Assembly (NCBI RefSeq): GCF_010993745.1 | Contig: NZ_WOTN01000003.1 | Coordinates: forward strand, 434,001-498,000 | DNA: 64,000 nucleotides | Origin: Fodinicola acaciae | GTDB lineage: Bacteria > Actinomycetota > Actinomycetes > Mycobacteriales > HKI-0501 | Direction of reading: 5' to 3' | Part shown: piece by piece, positions 35,133 to 48,313 of the stretch | Numbering within the stretch: the first letter of the stretch is position 1 | How the letters are laid out: every line of letters begins with the position of its first letter | The notes under the pieces: model-generated | Databases searched by the model: none | The model's input: only the letters and a program-made list of their open reading frames with translations | Told to the model about the DNA's origin: nothing | Translations under genes and position numbers: made by a program

Positions 35133-35188
35133 GACCGGACGCTAAAACCCTGCCGCAGGTGGCAAGGTCAACCGCCGCGTACGGAAAA

Positions 35189-35218
35189 GGCCGCTGGAGT
35201 CCCGAGACTCCAGCGGCC
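35189..35218. terminator. 13-bp hairpin with flanking T-runs
   Basis: Arms 35189-35201 and 35206-35218 (GGCCGCTGGAGTC and complement, loop ccga) are followed by gttttcatttt on the plus strand and ccttttcc on the minus strand. It lies downstream of the STAS gene (minus) and upstream of the SDR gene. Confidence 0.75.
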
Positions 35219-35317
35219 GTTTTCATTTTCGGTTGCCCCCGTGTGGGGCTCTGCGTCCCCGTGAGAGCTCTATGTGGTGGTGCATTCTCCAGGTGGTGGT
35301 GCTGTCAGATGTCGTGC

Positions 35318-35704
35318 TCAGGCTGCCGTGCGCACCGACTCCGACCGGAGCACCCGGTCGAAGCCGATGATCCGGAGCAGCCGCGCCACCCGCGGCGGCG
35401 TGCCGCGCAGGGTCATGGTCCGGCCGCTGCGGGCCGCCAGCCGCTGGGTGCCGGCCAGCACCCCGAGGCCGGTGGCGTCCACCAGCTGTACGTCGCTCAG
35501 ATCGACCACCAGGGTGCCGCTGCCGACTCCGACCGCGGCGTGCAGCCGTTCTCGTATGTCCGTGGCCGTCGACGCGTCCAGACGGCCGTCTATGCACACG
35601 ACGGTGAGTCCACCGTCGTAGCGCTGACGGGGAATGGTCGCCAAGGTTGCCGTCCCGTCCACCCTGATCCCCCGATCGTCATCGTTCGAGTCCCGCTTCG
35701 CCAT
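35318..35704 (-). CDS. STAS-domain anti-sigma-factor antagonist
   Basis: The protein has 128 residues from ATG 35702-35704, preceded by GGAGGGGG. The start at 35731 would add nine residues. The STAS domain shows LTVVCIDGRLDASTATDIRERLHAAV, GTLVVDLSDVQLVDATGLGVLAGTQRL, with the conserved D-A-T-G-L loop where the phosphorylatable Ser normally sits (here Thr). The N-terminus is charged and short. Such proteins bind anti-sigma kinases. No kinase or sigma gene is adjacent, so the partner is not known. Confidence 0.8.
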   Translation of the reverse strand: MAKRDSNDDDRGIRVDGTATLATIPRQRYDGGLTVVCIDGRLDASTATDIRERLHAAVGVGSGTLVVDLSDVQLVDATGLGVLAGTQRLAARSGRTMTLRGTPPRVARLLRIIGFDRVLRSESVRTAA

Positions 35705-36006
35705 GCTCGTGTCCCCCTCCGTCGCCGGCACCCCTTGCGGTAGTGACGTGCCAACGGCCGATCGGTGACGCGGTCTTGCCGACTCACTTACTCAGACGCT
35801 CGCGGCGGCCAACCGGTTGCGTCGGTAACCAACATCTTGCCAACCACCACCGACAAAACCATCGCTCTGCGGGTTGAACGCGTCCCCTAGGGGCTCCTAC
35901 TGGAGGTCTAGGGTGGCCTCCCCATCTCGTCCGTATGGATTAGGCCGCTCGATCAGGCAGCAATCGCCGACTACTGCGCGCACGGCGAGCGTCGCGGTGC
36001 CACACT

Positions 36007-36360
36007 GTGGGGATGGACCTGGTGGTGGCGCTCCTCGTGGTGGCCGTCCTCGCCCTCATCCTGCGGTGGGCGTACGGCTCGCCACGGCCGAAGGACTCCG
36101 AGCTGGCCGACTTCCTGGCTGAGCAACAGCCGCTGGAGTTCGACGACGAACCGGACTCCGCCGTGCCGCCCGGCCGCTTCGGCCTGCTCGTGTCGGTCGC
36201 CAGGGTGGGCACCGAGGCCGACGGCCGCGCGCTGAAGTCGATGCTGGCCGACGCCGGCATCCGGGCCACCACCAGCCAGGACGACGGCGCCACCGTGGTG
36301 CTCGTCTTCCCGGCCGACGCGCCACGCGCTCGCCGCCTGGTCGGCCACGGTCAGGTCTGA
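36007..36360 (+). CDS. Single-helix membrane protein, DUF-type
   Basis: The protein has 117 residues from GTG 36007 (ATG 36013 is the alternative). One N-terminal helix LVVALLVVAVLALILRWAYG is followed by a soluble domain (residues 55-115), FGLLVSVARVGTEADGRALKSMLADAGIRATTSQDDGATVVLVFPADAPRARRL. This resembles the DUF2007-like or ferredoxin-fold extended domain of putative signal-transducing proteins in actinomycetes, but I do not recognise it firmly. It converges with the next gene and overlaps it by 10 bp. Confidence 0.65.
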   Translation: MGMDLVVALLVVAVLALILRWAYGSPRPKDSELADFLAEQQPLEFDDEPDSAVPPGRFGLLVSVARVGTEADGRALKSMLADAGIRATTSQDDGATVVLVFPADAPRARRLVGHGQV

Positions 36361-36863
36361 GCCGCCTTCCGCAGCCGGCCCCACGGCTTGAAGACCGACA
36401 AAACGGCGGAAAACCCCAGAAGGCTGAACGAGACGATCGGCGGATACAACAGCGACTGCGCCGACGAGCCGATCACCGCGCGTACGGCGTCACCGGTCGC
36501 CGCCACCGGCGTGGCCGCGAGCTCGCCCACACCGGGGATCAGCGCCACGTAGACGAGCGTGACCAGCAGCAGACCGATCGCCAGCTTGCTCGCCACCCAC
36601 CAATAGCGGACCAGCCCCCACTTGGTGCCGAGCCCCAGCAGCACGCCGGTGCCGACCATCAGCAGGCTGAGCGCCCCGACGCCGAGCGGCACGGCCACCG
36701 TGAGCGCGAGGAAGCAACTGGCCGCGAGCGTGCCGCTGGAGGTCGTGAGGCCGGTCAGCACCAACGCGAAGAACGCGAGGTCCATCCCCATCCAGCCCAC
36801 GCTGGCGAAGATGTGCAGCAACAGGACCGACTTGCGTGCGGCTCGAGGCAACTGGCGTGACAT
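36351..36863 (-). CDS. Four-helix integral membrane protein (DUF2269-like)
   Basis: The protein has 170 residues from ATG 36861-36863 with AAGGAA upstream. Four hydrophobic helices (for example VLLLHIFASVGWMGMDLAFFALVL, then VAVPLGVGALSLLMVGTGVLLGL and ASKLAIGLLLVTLVYVALIPG). HIFASVGWMGMD and the helix pattern resemble DUF2269/YozB-like inner-membrane proteins. Function not known. Divergent from a DHA2 exporter. Confidence 0.6.
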   Translation of the reverse strand: MSRQLPRAARKSVLLLHIFASVGWMGMDLAFFALVLTGLTTSSGTLAASCFLALTVAVPLGVGALSLLMVGTGVLLGLGTKWGLVRYWWVASKLAIGLLLVTLVYVALIPGVGELAATPVAATGDAVRAVIGSSAQSLLYPPIVSFSLLGFSAVLSVFKPWGRLRKAAQT

Positions 36864-36949
36864 GACGATTCCTTTGGATGAGGAGAACAACCAGGTCGAA
36901 TCGTCGCCGCCGCGGCGGCCTCGCGCGTCGCACCGACAGCGGCTCCTCG

Positions 36950-36969
36950 CGTACGTCAGCGGACGTACG
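36950..36969. promoter_or_regulatory. Palindrome upstream of DHA2 exporter
   Basis: CGTACGTC-AGCG-GACGTACG, a 20-bp perfect inverted repeat with 4-base spacer, sits 36 bp before the GTG of the exporter in the 141-bp divergent region. It could be an operator for a TetR-type repressor, but none is adjacent. Confidence 0.4.
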
Positions 36970-37004
36970 TTGATGTGTGCGCGCCGGCCTGGAAGGCTGC
37001 GTGC

Positions 37005-38519
37005 GTGACTGCTGATGGTGTCCGGCTGAAAGAGCCGCGTGGCCGGTGGATCCTCGCCGCGACGGTGCTCGGCTCCAGCCTGGCGATGCTCGACTCGACG
37101 ATCGTCAACGTCGCCCTGCCGGTGATCGGCGACGACCTCAAGGCCTCACTCGACGGCCTCCAGTGGACGGTCAACGCGTACACGCTGACCCTGGCCGGGC
37201 TGATCCTGCTGGCCGGTGCGCTCGGCGACCGGTACGGACGGCGGCGGGTCTTCCTGATCGGGGTGGTCTGGTTCGCCCTCGCGTCCGCACTGTGTGGCGC
37301 CGCGCTCAACGTCGAGATGCTGATCGCCGCACGCGCGCTGCAAGGCGTCGGCGGCGCGCTGCTCACACCAGGTGCGCTGGCCATCATCCAGGCCTCCTTC
37401 ACGCCTGACGACCGCCCGCGCGCGGTCGGCGCGTGGTCCGGTCTCGGCGGCGTCGCCGGCGCGATCGGCCCCTTCCTCGGCGGCTGGGTGATCGCGGCGG
37501 CCGGCTGGCGGTGGGCCTTCCTGCTCAACCTGCCGCTGGCCGCGGTCATCCTGCTGGTGACGCTGCGGCACGTGCCCGAGTCGTCGGACGAGTCGCTGCG
37601 CGACGACGGTCACCGCGGCTTCGACACCCTCGGGGCCACGCTGGCCGCCGTGGCGCTGGCCTGCATCACGTACGCGCTCACCGAGGCGCCGCAGGGCAAC
37701 CTGCCGCTCGTGGTGGCGACCGGCGCCGCCGGCATCGCGGCCGGCGTCGCGTTCGTGTTCGTCGAGCGGCACCGCGGCGCCGGCCGCGGGCCCGACCCGA
37801 TGCTCCGGCTGGACATCTTCCGGTCGGCGCAGTTCACCGCGGTCAACATCGTCACGTTCATCGTGTACGGCGGGATGGGGATCCAGTTCTTCCTGCTGAT
37901 GCTGCATCTGCAGGTGGTCGCGAAGTATTCGCCCATCGTCGCCGGCACGGCCCTGCTGCCGGTGACCGTACTCATGCTGCTGCTGTCGGCGCGGGCCGGC
38001 GCGCTCGCGCAACGCATCGGTCCGCGGCTGCTGATGACCGCCGGCACGCTGGTCGCCGCCACCGGCATGCTGCTGACCCTGCGGATCAACGAGCACGCGT
38101 CGTACGTCCTGGACGTGCTGCCGGCGATGATCGTCTTCGGCCTCGGCCTGTCCGCGGTCGTCGCGCCGCTGACCGCCACCGTGCTGGCCACCGCCGACGT
38201 GCGCCATGCCGGTGTGGCCAGCGGCGTCAACAACGCGGTGGCCCGCGCCGCCAGCCTGTTCTCGGTCGCCGCGATCCCACCGCTGGTCGGCCTGACCGGC
38301 GACGCGTACCAGTCGGCGGCCACCGTCAACGCCGGCTTCGACAAGGCGATGCTGATCGCGGCCGCGTTGCTGCTGGTCGGCGCGGTGCTGACGTTCTTCA
38401 CCGTACGAGACGACGCGCTGCGCCCGAAGGTCGCGACCCCGGAGTGCACCTTCAACTGCGGCATCGGCGCCCCACCGCTGGAGCCCGGCACGCGTACAAA
38501 ATCCATCCAGCAGGCGTAG
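37005..38519 (+). CDS. DHA2-family MFS exporter (14-helix)
   Basis: The protein has 504 residues. GTG 37005 follows GGAAGG at 8 bp; the frame is open further upstream. 14 hydrophobic segments. The signature LGSSLAMLDSTIVNVALPVIG and WTVNAYTLTLAGLILLAGALGDRYGRRRVF is the EmrB/LfrA type, with MIAARALQGVGGALLTPGALAIIQ. It exports drugs or metabolites at the expense of protons. It faces a TIGR03086 gene with only 3 bp between stop codons. Confidence 0.88.
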   Translation: MTADGVRLKEPRGRWILAATVLGSSLAMLDSTIVNVALPVIGDDLKASLDGLQWTVNAYTLTLAGLILLAGALGDRYGRRRVFLIGVVWFALASALCGAALNVEMLIAARALQGVGGALLTPGALAIIQASFTPDDRPRAVGAWSGLGGVAGAIGPFLGGWVIAAAGWRWAFLLNLPLAAVILLVTLRHVPESSDESLRDDGHRGFDTLGATLAAVALACITYALTEAPQGNLPLVVATGAAGIAAGVAFVFVERHRGAGRGPDPMLRLDIFRSAQFTAVNIVTFIVYGGMGIQFFLLMLHLQVVAKYSPIVAGTALLPVTVLMLLLSARAGALAQRIGPRLLMTAGTLVAATGMLLTLRINEHASYVLDVLPAMIVFGLGLSAVVAPLTATVLATADVRHAGVASGVNNAVARAASLFSVAAIPPLVGLTGDAYQSAATVNAGFDKAMLIAAALLLVGAVLTFFTVRDDALRPKVATPECTFNCGIGAPPLEPGTRTKSIQQA

Positions 38520-38522
38520 AGC

Positions 38523-39104
38523 TCAGGTCCAGGGATCGCGGCCGAGGAGCGCCACCAGCTGGTCGCCCGGGCTCGCCAGCAGCGGCGGCGTGACGGCCGG
38601 GCCGAACAACACCGGGCGGTCCGCGTCGCTGATCACCATCGGCACGATCGGCAGCAGGTCACGCGCGAGCGGCGCCGGCACGGGTTGTCGCCGTCCGGTC
38701 GCCTGCGACACGTCCCAGCCGTGTACGGCCACCTCGATGGCGCCGGTCGTCGCCACCGTGATCGCGGTCAGCGGGCAGCCGGCCACGGTGATCGGTTCGC
38801 CCTCCGAACGGGCCCAGCAGCCGAGCAGCCGCGTCGCGGCCTGCCGAAACGCGATCACCGGGTCGGCGGCGCCGACCTCCGGCTCCGGTGGGCTGATGCT
38901 GCCGCCTTCGATGCCTTCCTGCAGCGCGGCCAGCGACTCGTTGAGGTGGCACACCAGCTGCCGCAGGTTCCACCGCTGGCAGGGCGTCGGGCCGATCAGC
39001 GGATCCCCGGCCAGGTCTCGTACGGTCCCCAACGCGTAGCTGAGCGCGCGCTCCAGCAGTCCGATCCCGTACGCGAGCTCCGCGGCCGGGTAGGCGACGG
39101 TCAT
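38523..39104 (-). CDS. TIGR03086-type protein (mycothiol-dependent maleylpyruvate isomerase fold)
   Basis: The protein has 193 residues. It has the DinB-like helical layout, TPCQRWNLRQLVCHLNESLAALQEGIE with the metal-binding His in the HLNES segment and VAVHGWDVSQATGR near the C-terminus (second conserved His). This is the TIGR03086 pattern. The gene starts within the stop of the ECF sigma gene (4-bp overlap) so it is co-transcribed and likely part of its regulon. Enzymatic activity unknown. Confidence 0.75.
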   Translation of the reverse strand: MTVAYPAAELAYGIGLLERALSYALGTVRDLAGDPLIGPTPCQRWNLRQLVCHLNESLAALQEGIEGGSISPPEPEVGAADPVIAFRQAATRLLGCWARSEGEPITVAGCPLTAITVATTGAIEVAVHGWDVSQATGRRQPVPAPLARDLLPIVPMVISDADRPVLFGPAVTPPLLASPGDQLVALLGRDPWT

Positions 39105-40105
39105 GTCCCTGCGGGGACAGCGGCGGGCAGGTCGTCGGGGTGCACGTCCGGCAGGCCGAAGGTGGGAAACAGCGTCAGGTCGAAGAACACCATCATCTTG
39201 GTGACGTGGTCACCGTCGGTGGTCGGCACCTGCAACGAATGCGCGCGGTGTACGCCGTCGCCGGTGTCGATGTAGACGGCCAGCGCGTTCTGCCCGTTCG
39301 CCTGCGTCGGCACCATCTTGATCGCACCGGGGCCGTTGCCGGGACACTGGTCCTCGATCAGCCGGCGTACGTTCTCGCGGCCGACGAACCAGGCCAGGAA
39401 CGGCGGCATCTCCCAGACGATGTCCTGCTTGAGCAGGCCCATGATCGCCTCGGTGTCATAACGCTCGAAGGCGTCCACATAGCGCGCCAGTAGCGCACGC
39501 TCACGCGGGTCCTCCGGCTCGACGACCTCGTCCTGGGCCGGCGCCGCGTCCTTCAGCTCCGCGCGCGCACGCTGCAACGCGCTGTTGACCGCCGCGGTCG
39601 AGGTCTCCAGCAGCTCGGCCACCTCGGCGGCGCGCCAGGCCAGCACGTCGCGCATGATCAGCACCGCGCGTTGCCGCGCCGGCAGGTGTTGCAGAGCCGC
39701 GATCAGCGCCAGCCGCGTGCTCTCCTTGGAGGTGACGATCGCCGCCGGGTCGGACGGGCTCTCCTCGCTGCCGCCGGCGGTCGGAATCGGCTGCAGCCAC
39801 GCCACCTCGGTCGACTCACGCAGGTCGCCGGTCGGCTCGTCGCTGGGACCGCCGAAGTCCGACGGCATCGGCCGCTTGCTGCGGCTTTCCAACGCGGTCA
39901 GGCAGGTGCGCGTGGCGATCTTGTAGAGCCAGGTACGCAGCGACGACCGGCCCTCGAACGCGTCGTAGGCCTTCCAGGCACGGATGTAGGTCTCCTGCAC
40001 CAGGTCCTCGGCGTCGTGCACCGACCCCAGCATCCGGTAACAGTGCGCCAGCAACTCACGCCGGAACGGGTCCGTGAGCCGTACGAACTCGTCGTTGTCC
40101 GACAT
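39101..40105 (-). CDS. ECF sigma factor with SnoaL-like C-terminal domain
   Basis: The protein has 334 residues; start ATG 40103-40105 with GGGAGAG upstream. Sigma region 2 (LAHCYRMLGSVHDAEDLVQETYIRAWKAYDAFEGRSSLRTWLYKIATRTCL) and region 4 (LPARQRAVLIMRDVLAWRAAEVAELLETSTAAVNSALQRARAEL) are intact. They are followed by a SnoaL_2-like domain (residues about 205-330: YVDAFERYDTEAIMGLLKQDIVWEMPPFLAWFVGREN). This is the SigG/SigJ type (TIGR02960 style), in which the C-terminal domain modulates activity in place of a separate anti-sigma. No anti-sigma gene is adjacent. Coupled to TIGR03086. Confidence 0.85.
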   Translation of the reverse strand: MSDNDEFVRLTDPFRRELLAHCYRMLGSVHDAEDLVQETYIRAWKAYDAFEGRSSLRTWLYKIATRTCLTALESRSKRPMPSDFGGPSDEPTGDLRESTEVAWLQPIPTAGGSEESPSDPAAIVTSKESTRLALIAALQHLPARQRAVLIMRDVLAWRAAEVAELLETSTAAVNSALQRARAELKDAAPAQDEVVEPEDPRERALLARYVDAFERYDTEAIMGLLKQDIVWEMPPFLAWFVGRENVRRLIEDQCPGNGPGAIKMVPTQANGQNALAVYIDTGDGVHRAHSLQVPTTDGDHVTKMMVFFDLTLFPTFGLPDVHPDDLPAAVPAGT

Positions 40106-40175
40106 CGCTCTCCCTTGGTCGACCTGCGTCTACTCTTGCAGACCGGCCAACGTTGGAAAACTCATCGCGCCCGGA

Positions 40176-41465
40176 TCAGAATTCCAGCGCGAGCTCGTCG
40201 TCCGGCACGGTGACCCGCTCGATGTCGGCGCCCAGGCTCTGCAGCTGCGGCACCATCGCCGGATAGCCGCGGTCGACGTGCTTGATCTCCGACACCTCGG
40301 TCACGCCGTCGGCGCACAGGCCGGCCAGGATCAGGCCGGCACCGGCGCGGATGTCGTGGGCGGTCACCGGGGCACCGGAGAGCTGCTCGCGGCCGCGTAC
40401 GACCGCGTGGTGGCCGTCTGTGCGTACGTCCGCGCCGAGCCGCGCCATCTCGTTGACGAACATGAAGCGCGCGTCGAAGACGTTTTCGGTGACCATCGAG
40501 GCGCCGTCGCTGATCGCCGCCAGCGCGATCGCCATCGGCATCAGGTCGGTCGGGAAGCCGGGATAGGGCAACGTGACGACGTCGACGGCACGCGGCCGGC
40601 GGTTCATCCGTACCCGGAAGCCGTCCTGCTCCGGCCGCACCTCGGCGCCGGCGGTGGAGATCTTGTCCAGCGCGATGTCCAGGTGCCGGTGATCGGCGCC
40701 GCGGATCAGCACGTCGCCGCGGGTCATCGTGGCGGCGACGGCCCAGGTGCCGGCCACCATCCGGTCGCCGACGGTGCGGTGGCGCACCGGTTTGAGCTCG
40801 GGCACGCCTTCGACCACCACGGTCGACTCGCCAGCGCCCTCGATCCTGGCGCCCATCTCGGTCAGCATCTGGCAGATGTCGACGATCTCCGGCTCGCGCG
40901 CCGCGTTGTCGATCACCGTCGTGCCGTTGGCCAGCACCGCGGCGCTGACCAGGTTTTCGGTCGCGCCGACGCTCGGGAAGTCGAGCCAGATCGAGGCGCC
41001 GTGCAGCCGGTCGGCCTCGGCGATCACGAAGCCGTGCTCGCTGGAGACCTTGGCCCCCATCCGCTCCAGGCCGTCGATGTGCATGTCCAGGCCACGCGAG
41101 CCGATCGCGTCACCGCCCGGATAGGCCACCTTGACCCGGCCGCGCCGGGTGATCAGCGGGCCGAGCACGCAGATCGACGCGCGCAGCCGGCGCACCAGGT
41201 CATAGTCGGCCTCGGTGCCGGGCTCGGCCGGCACGTCGATGGTCAGCTCGTCATCGGTCCAGTCGACCTCGCAGCCGAGCCGGCGCAGCAGCTCGGCCAT
41301 GATCGTCACGTCCAGGATGCGCGGGACGTTCTCGATGACCGTACGGCCTTCGGCCAGCAGCGCGGCCGCCATCAGCTTCAGGACGCTGTTCTTCGCGCCG
41401 GCGACATTCACCTCGCCGGACAGTCGAGCGCCGCCTCGGACCCTGATGATTTCCACCCGCGCCAT
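40176..41465 (-). CDS. murA: UDP-N-acetylglucosamine 1-carboxyvinyltransferase MurA
   Basis: The protein has 429 residues. N-terminal [16 protein letters not shown] (Lys25-Asn26 bind the substrate) and the active-site loop [11 protein letters not shown] are visible. The loop carries Asp at residue 119 where most bacteria have Cys115. This Cys-to-Asp form also occurs in mycobacterial MurA and is known to make the enzyme insensitive to fosfomycin, which alkylates the Cys. It makes the first committed step of peptidoglycan. Stands alone on the minus strand, downstream of the ADA-family gene. Confidence 0.94.
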   Translation of the reverse strand: MARVEIIRVRGGARLSGEVNVAGAKNSVLKLMAAALLAEGRTVIENVPRILDVTIMAELLRRLGCEVDWTDDELTIDVPAEPGTEADYDLVRRLRASICVLGPLITRRGRVKVAYPGGDAIGSRGLDMHIDGLERMGAKVSSEHGFVIAEADRLHGASIWLDFPSVGATENLVSAAVLANGTTVIDNAAREPEIVDICQMLTEMGARIEGAGESTVVVEGVPELKPVRHRTVGDRMVAGTWAVAATMTRGDVLIRGADHRHLDIALDKISTAGAEVRPEQDGFRVRMNRRPRAVDVVTLPYPGFPTDLMPMAIALAAISDGASMVTENVFDARFMFVNEMARLGADVRTDGHHAVVRGREQLSGAPVTAHDIRAGAGLILAGLCADGVTEVSEIKHVDRGYPAMVPQLQSLGADIERVTVPDDELALEF

Positions 41466-41527
41466 GGTATGCGGCTCTCCATCACGTCGTTGTGTCCGGC
41501 CCAGGAAATGTCTGAACGCGCACAGAG

Positions 41528-42496
41528 TTACCGGTTCAGCCAGGTTTCAATCTCGACATAAAGGCCCTTCCTGGTCGCTTCCGGCGCGAACGACGCTTCG
41601 ACACCGGCGCACGCGATGTCCGCGAGCACGTCGTCCTGATAACCGAACGTGTCTTTTACCCGCGAATATTCGTCGGTCAGCGTGACGTCGCCGATGACGT
41701 TCGGGATGTCGGTGTTGAGCGTCACGGCGAGATCGGCGTCGAGGAGCCGCGGTAACGGATGTTCGGCGTACGACGGCACCAGGCTGAGGCCGACGTTGGA
41801 CGACGGACAGACCTCGAGCGCGATGCCCCGCTCGCGTACGTCCTCGACGAGCTCGTCGTCCTCCAGGACGCGAAAGCCGTGGCCGAGCCGCTCGGCGCGG
41901 CCGACGACGAGCGCCTCGCGGATGCTGTCGGCACCGCCTGCCTCGCCGGCGTGGTGCACGACATGCAGACCGGTGTCGGCCGCCGCCGCGAAAATCTCCT
42001 TGAACGGAGCCAACGAATACGCCTCGTCACCGGCCATGCCGATCGCGACCACGCCCCGCTCGGCGTGACGCTTCGCGAGTTCCAGCGTCCGCCACGCGCG
42101 CTCCACTGACCGCCGGCGCGAGTGGTCGAGGATCACCTGGCATTCGACGCCGCACGCCTCCTGGCCCTCGTCCAGGCCGTCCAGCACCGCCGCCAGCGGC
42201 ATGTCGAGGTCGCCCAGCCGCTCGCCATGCGAGGCGGCCGTGAACGTCACCTCCGCATAACGCACACCGTCCGCCGCCTGGTCCGCGCAGAACTCCACCG
42301 CGATACGCCGAAAGTCGGCCGGCGTCCGCAGTGACTCGCGGATCCGCGTGTTGAAGTCGGCGAAGTCCCGGAAATCCCTGAACCGCTGCCGCGGATCCGG
42401 TGTGCGTACGCCGAAGTCCGCGAGCGTCGCCGGCCGGACCGTGCTCTCCAGATGGATGTGCAGATGAGCCTTCGGCAGCGTTCGCAGGTCGCGCAT
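41528..42496 (-). CDS. Adenosine-deaminase-family amidohydrolase
   Basis: The protein has 322 residues. It has the ADA barrel with metal ligands HLHIHLEST (His11/His13), HH181-182AGE185, His206 in ERLGHG and Asp263 in LNTDIP. The canonical motif is LNTDDP; here the second Asp is Ile264. The first motif HLHIHLE also differs from the usual HxDG. These differences suggest a substrate other than adenosine (for example another purine or nucleoside), but this is inference. AAGGA lies directly before the ATG, an unusually close ribosome site. Its promoter lies immediately after the rrn terminator. Active-site Glu185 is kept. Confidence 0.75.
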   Translation of the reverse strand: MRDLRTLPKAHLHIHLESTVRPATLADFGVRTPDPRQRFRDFRDFADFNTRIRESLRTPADFRRIAVEFCADQAADGVRYAEVTFTAASHGERLGDLDMPLAAVLDGLDEGQEACGVECQVILDHSRRRSVERAWRTLELAKRHAERGVVAIGMAGDEAYSLAPFKEIFAAAADTGLHVVHHAGEAGGADSIREALVVGRAERLGHGFRVLEDDELVEDVRERGIALEVCPSSNVGLSLVPSYAEHPLPRLLDADLAVTLNTDIPNVIGDVTLTDEYSRVKDTFGYQDDVLADIACAGVEASFAPEATRKGLYVEIETWLNR

Positions 42497-42531
42497 TCCT
42501 TCAGCGTACTTTCTTTTCCGGACAACAAAAA

Positions 42532-42570
42532 ACCTGAAAGCCGCTCGCGGGTCGCGAGCGGCTTTCAGGT
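42532..42570 (-). terminator. rrn operon intrinsic terminator
   Basis: An 18-bp perfect stem (42532-42549 and 42553-42570) with a 3-base loop is followed on the minus strand by a T-run (positions 42531 down to 42526). It lies 6 bp past the 5S gene. Strong intrinsic terminator. Confidence 0.92.
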
Positions 42571-42576
42571 AAGAAG

Positions 42577-42693
42577 TCCGGCGGCGTCCTACTCTCCCAC
42601 ACCGTCACCAGTGCAGTACCATCGGCGCTGAGAGGCTTAGCTTCCGGGTTCGGAATGGGACCGGGCGTTTCCCTCTCGCTATGACCACCGAAA
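42577..42693 (-). rRNA. rrf: 5S rRNA
   Basis: On the minus strand the sequence starts ttcggtggtcatagcgagag and ends with gaccgcgaacgc-type closing bases near gtaggacgccgccgga. The 5' and 3' ends pair (the helix 1 of 5S). Length about 117 nt, ends approximate. It is 83 bp downstream of the 23S gene. Confidence 0.93.
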
Positions 42694-42776
42694 CACTATG
42701 GAGTTCTCGCCGTTCTGGATGGGCGTGCCTCCAGAACCGCACAGTGGACGTAGTAGCAGCAGAAATCTGTGTATGT

Positions 42777-47750
<4,974 letters not shown>

Positions 47751-48050
47751 GCATATAAGAATCCCCCACCCAACAAAGAGCAGGATCATCGACACAACGA
47801 AGCGCCAAGCAAAACTTGGCAGAACCCGGCAATCAAACAAGCTGACACTTGTTCTCATACCAAAGGAATCCGACCCGACCTGCGACACACCCCAGAAAGA
47901 GGCTTGCCAACATGCCAGGCACGGGATAATTTGGCACTGACAATCCAACACGCTGTTGAGTTCTCAAAGAACAACCGCTTCCGGTTCTGGACTCTCGTCC
48001 GTCTCCGGGGCAACTTCTCCAGCTTAGTCCTGGGCTTTCCCCTTGTCAAG
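47751..48050 (-). promoter_or_regulatory. rrn leader and promoter
   Basis: On the minus strand a TTGACA (-35, plus-strand 48044-48049) and TAAGCT (-10, plus-strand 48021-48026) are spaced 17 bp. A leader of about 270 nt follows with the stretch tgttctttgagaactcaaca (48003-47950 region), the typical actinobacterial boxA-like antitermination sequence. No gene is here. Confidence 0.75.
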
Positions 48051-48273
48051 TGCGATCTTTTCGATCGTGGCTTGAACTGGTTGTTTCCCGCCGGACTGGC
48101 TGTTCCACTACCTTAGCGGACCGATTTTCGCGGTCTCACCGGGGGGTGGGAGCTTCTGGCCGGCCAACCCGCTGCCTTGATCTTGACGACCTGGCACCTT
48201 GGTTTCTGTCCGGTATCCCGTCAGCGACAACGAAGTTACGACGTCCGACCCACCCGCGTCAAATCCATTAACG

Positions 48274-48304
48274 GTGACCGTGCCGTGGTGAGCGGCACGG
48301 TCAC
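48274..48304 (-). terminator. Hairpin terminator of tyrS
   Basis: 12-bp arms GTGACCGTGCCG (48274-48285) and CGGCACGGTCAC (48293-48304) with a 7-base loop. Begins 10 bp after the tyrS stop codon on the minus strand. The 48051-48313 gap otherwise contains no gene I can support. Confidence 0.75.
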
Positions 48305-48313
48305 GTTTCGGCT

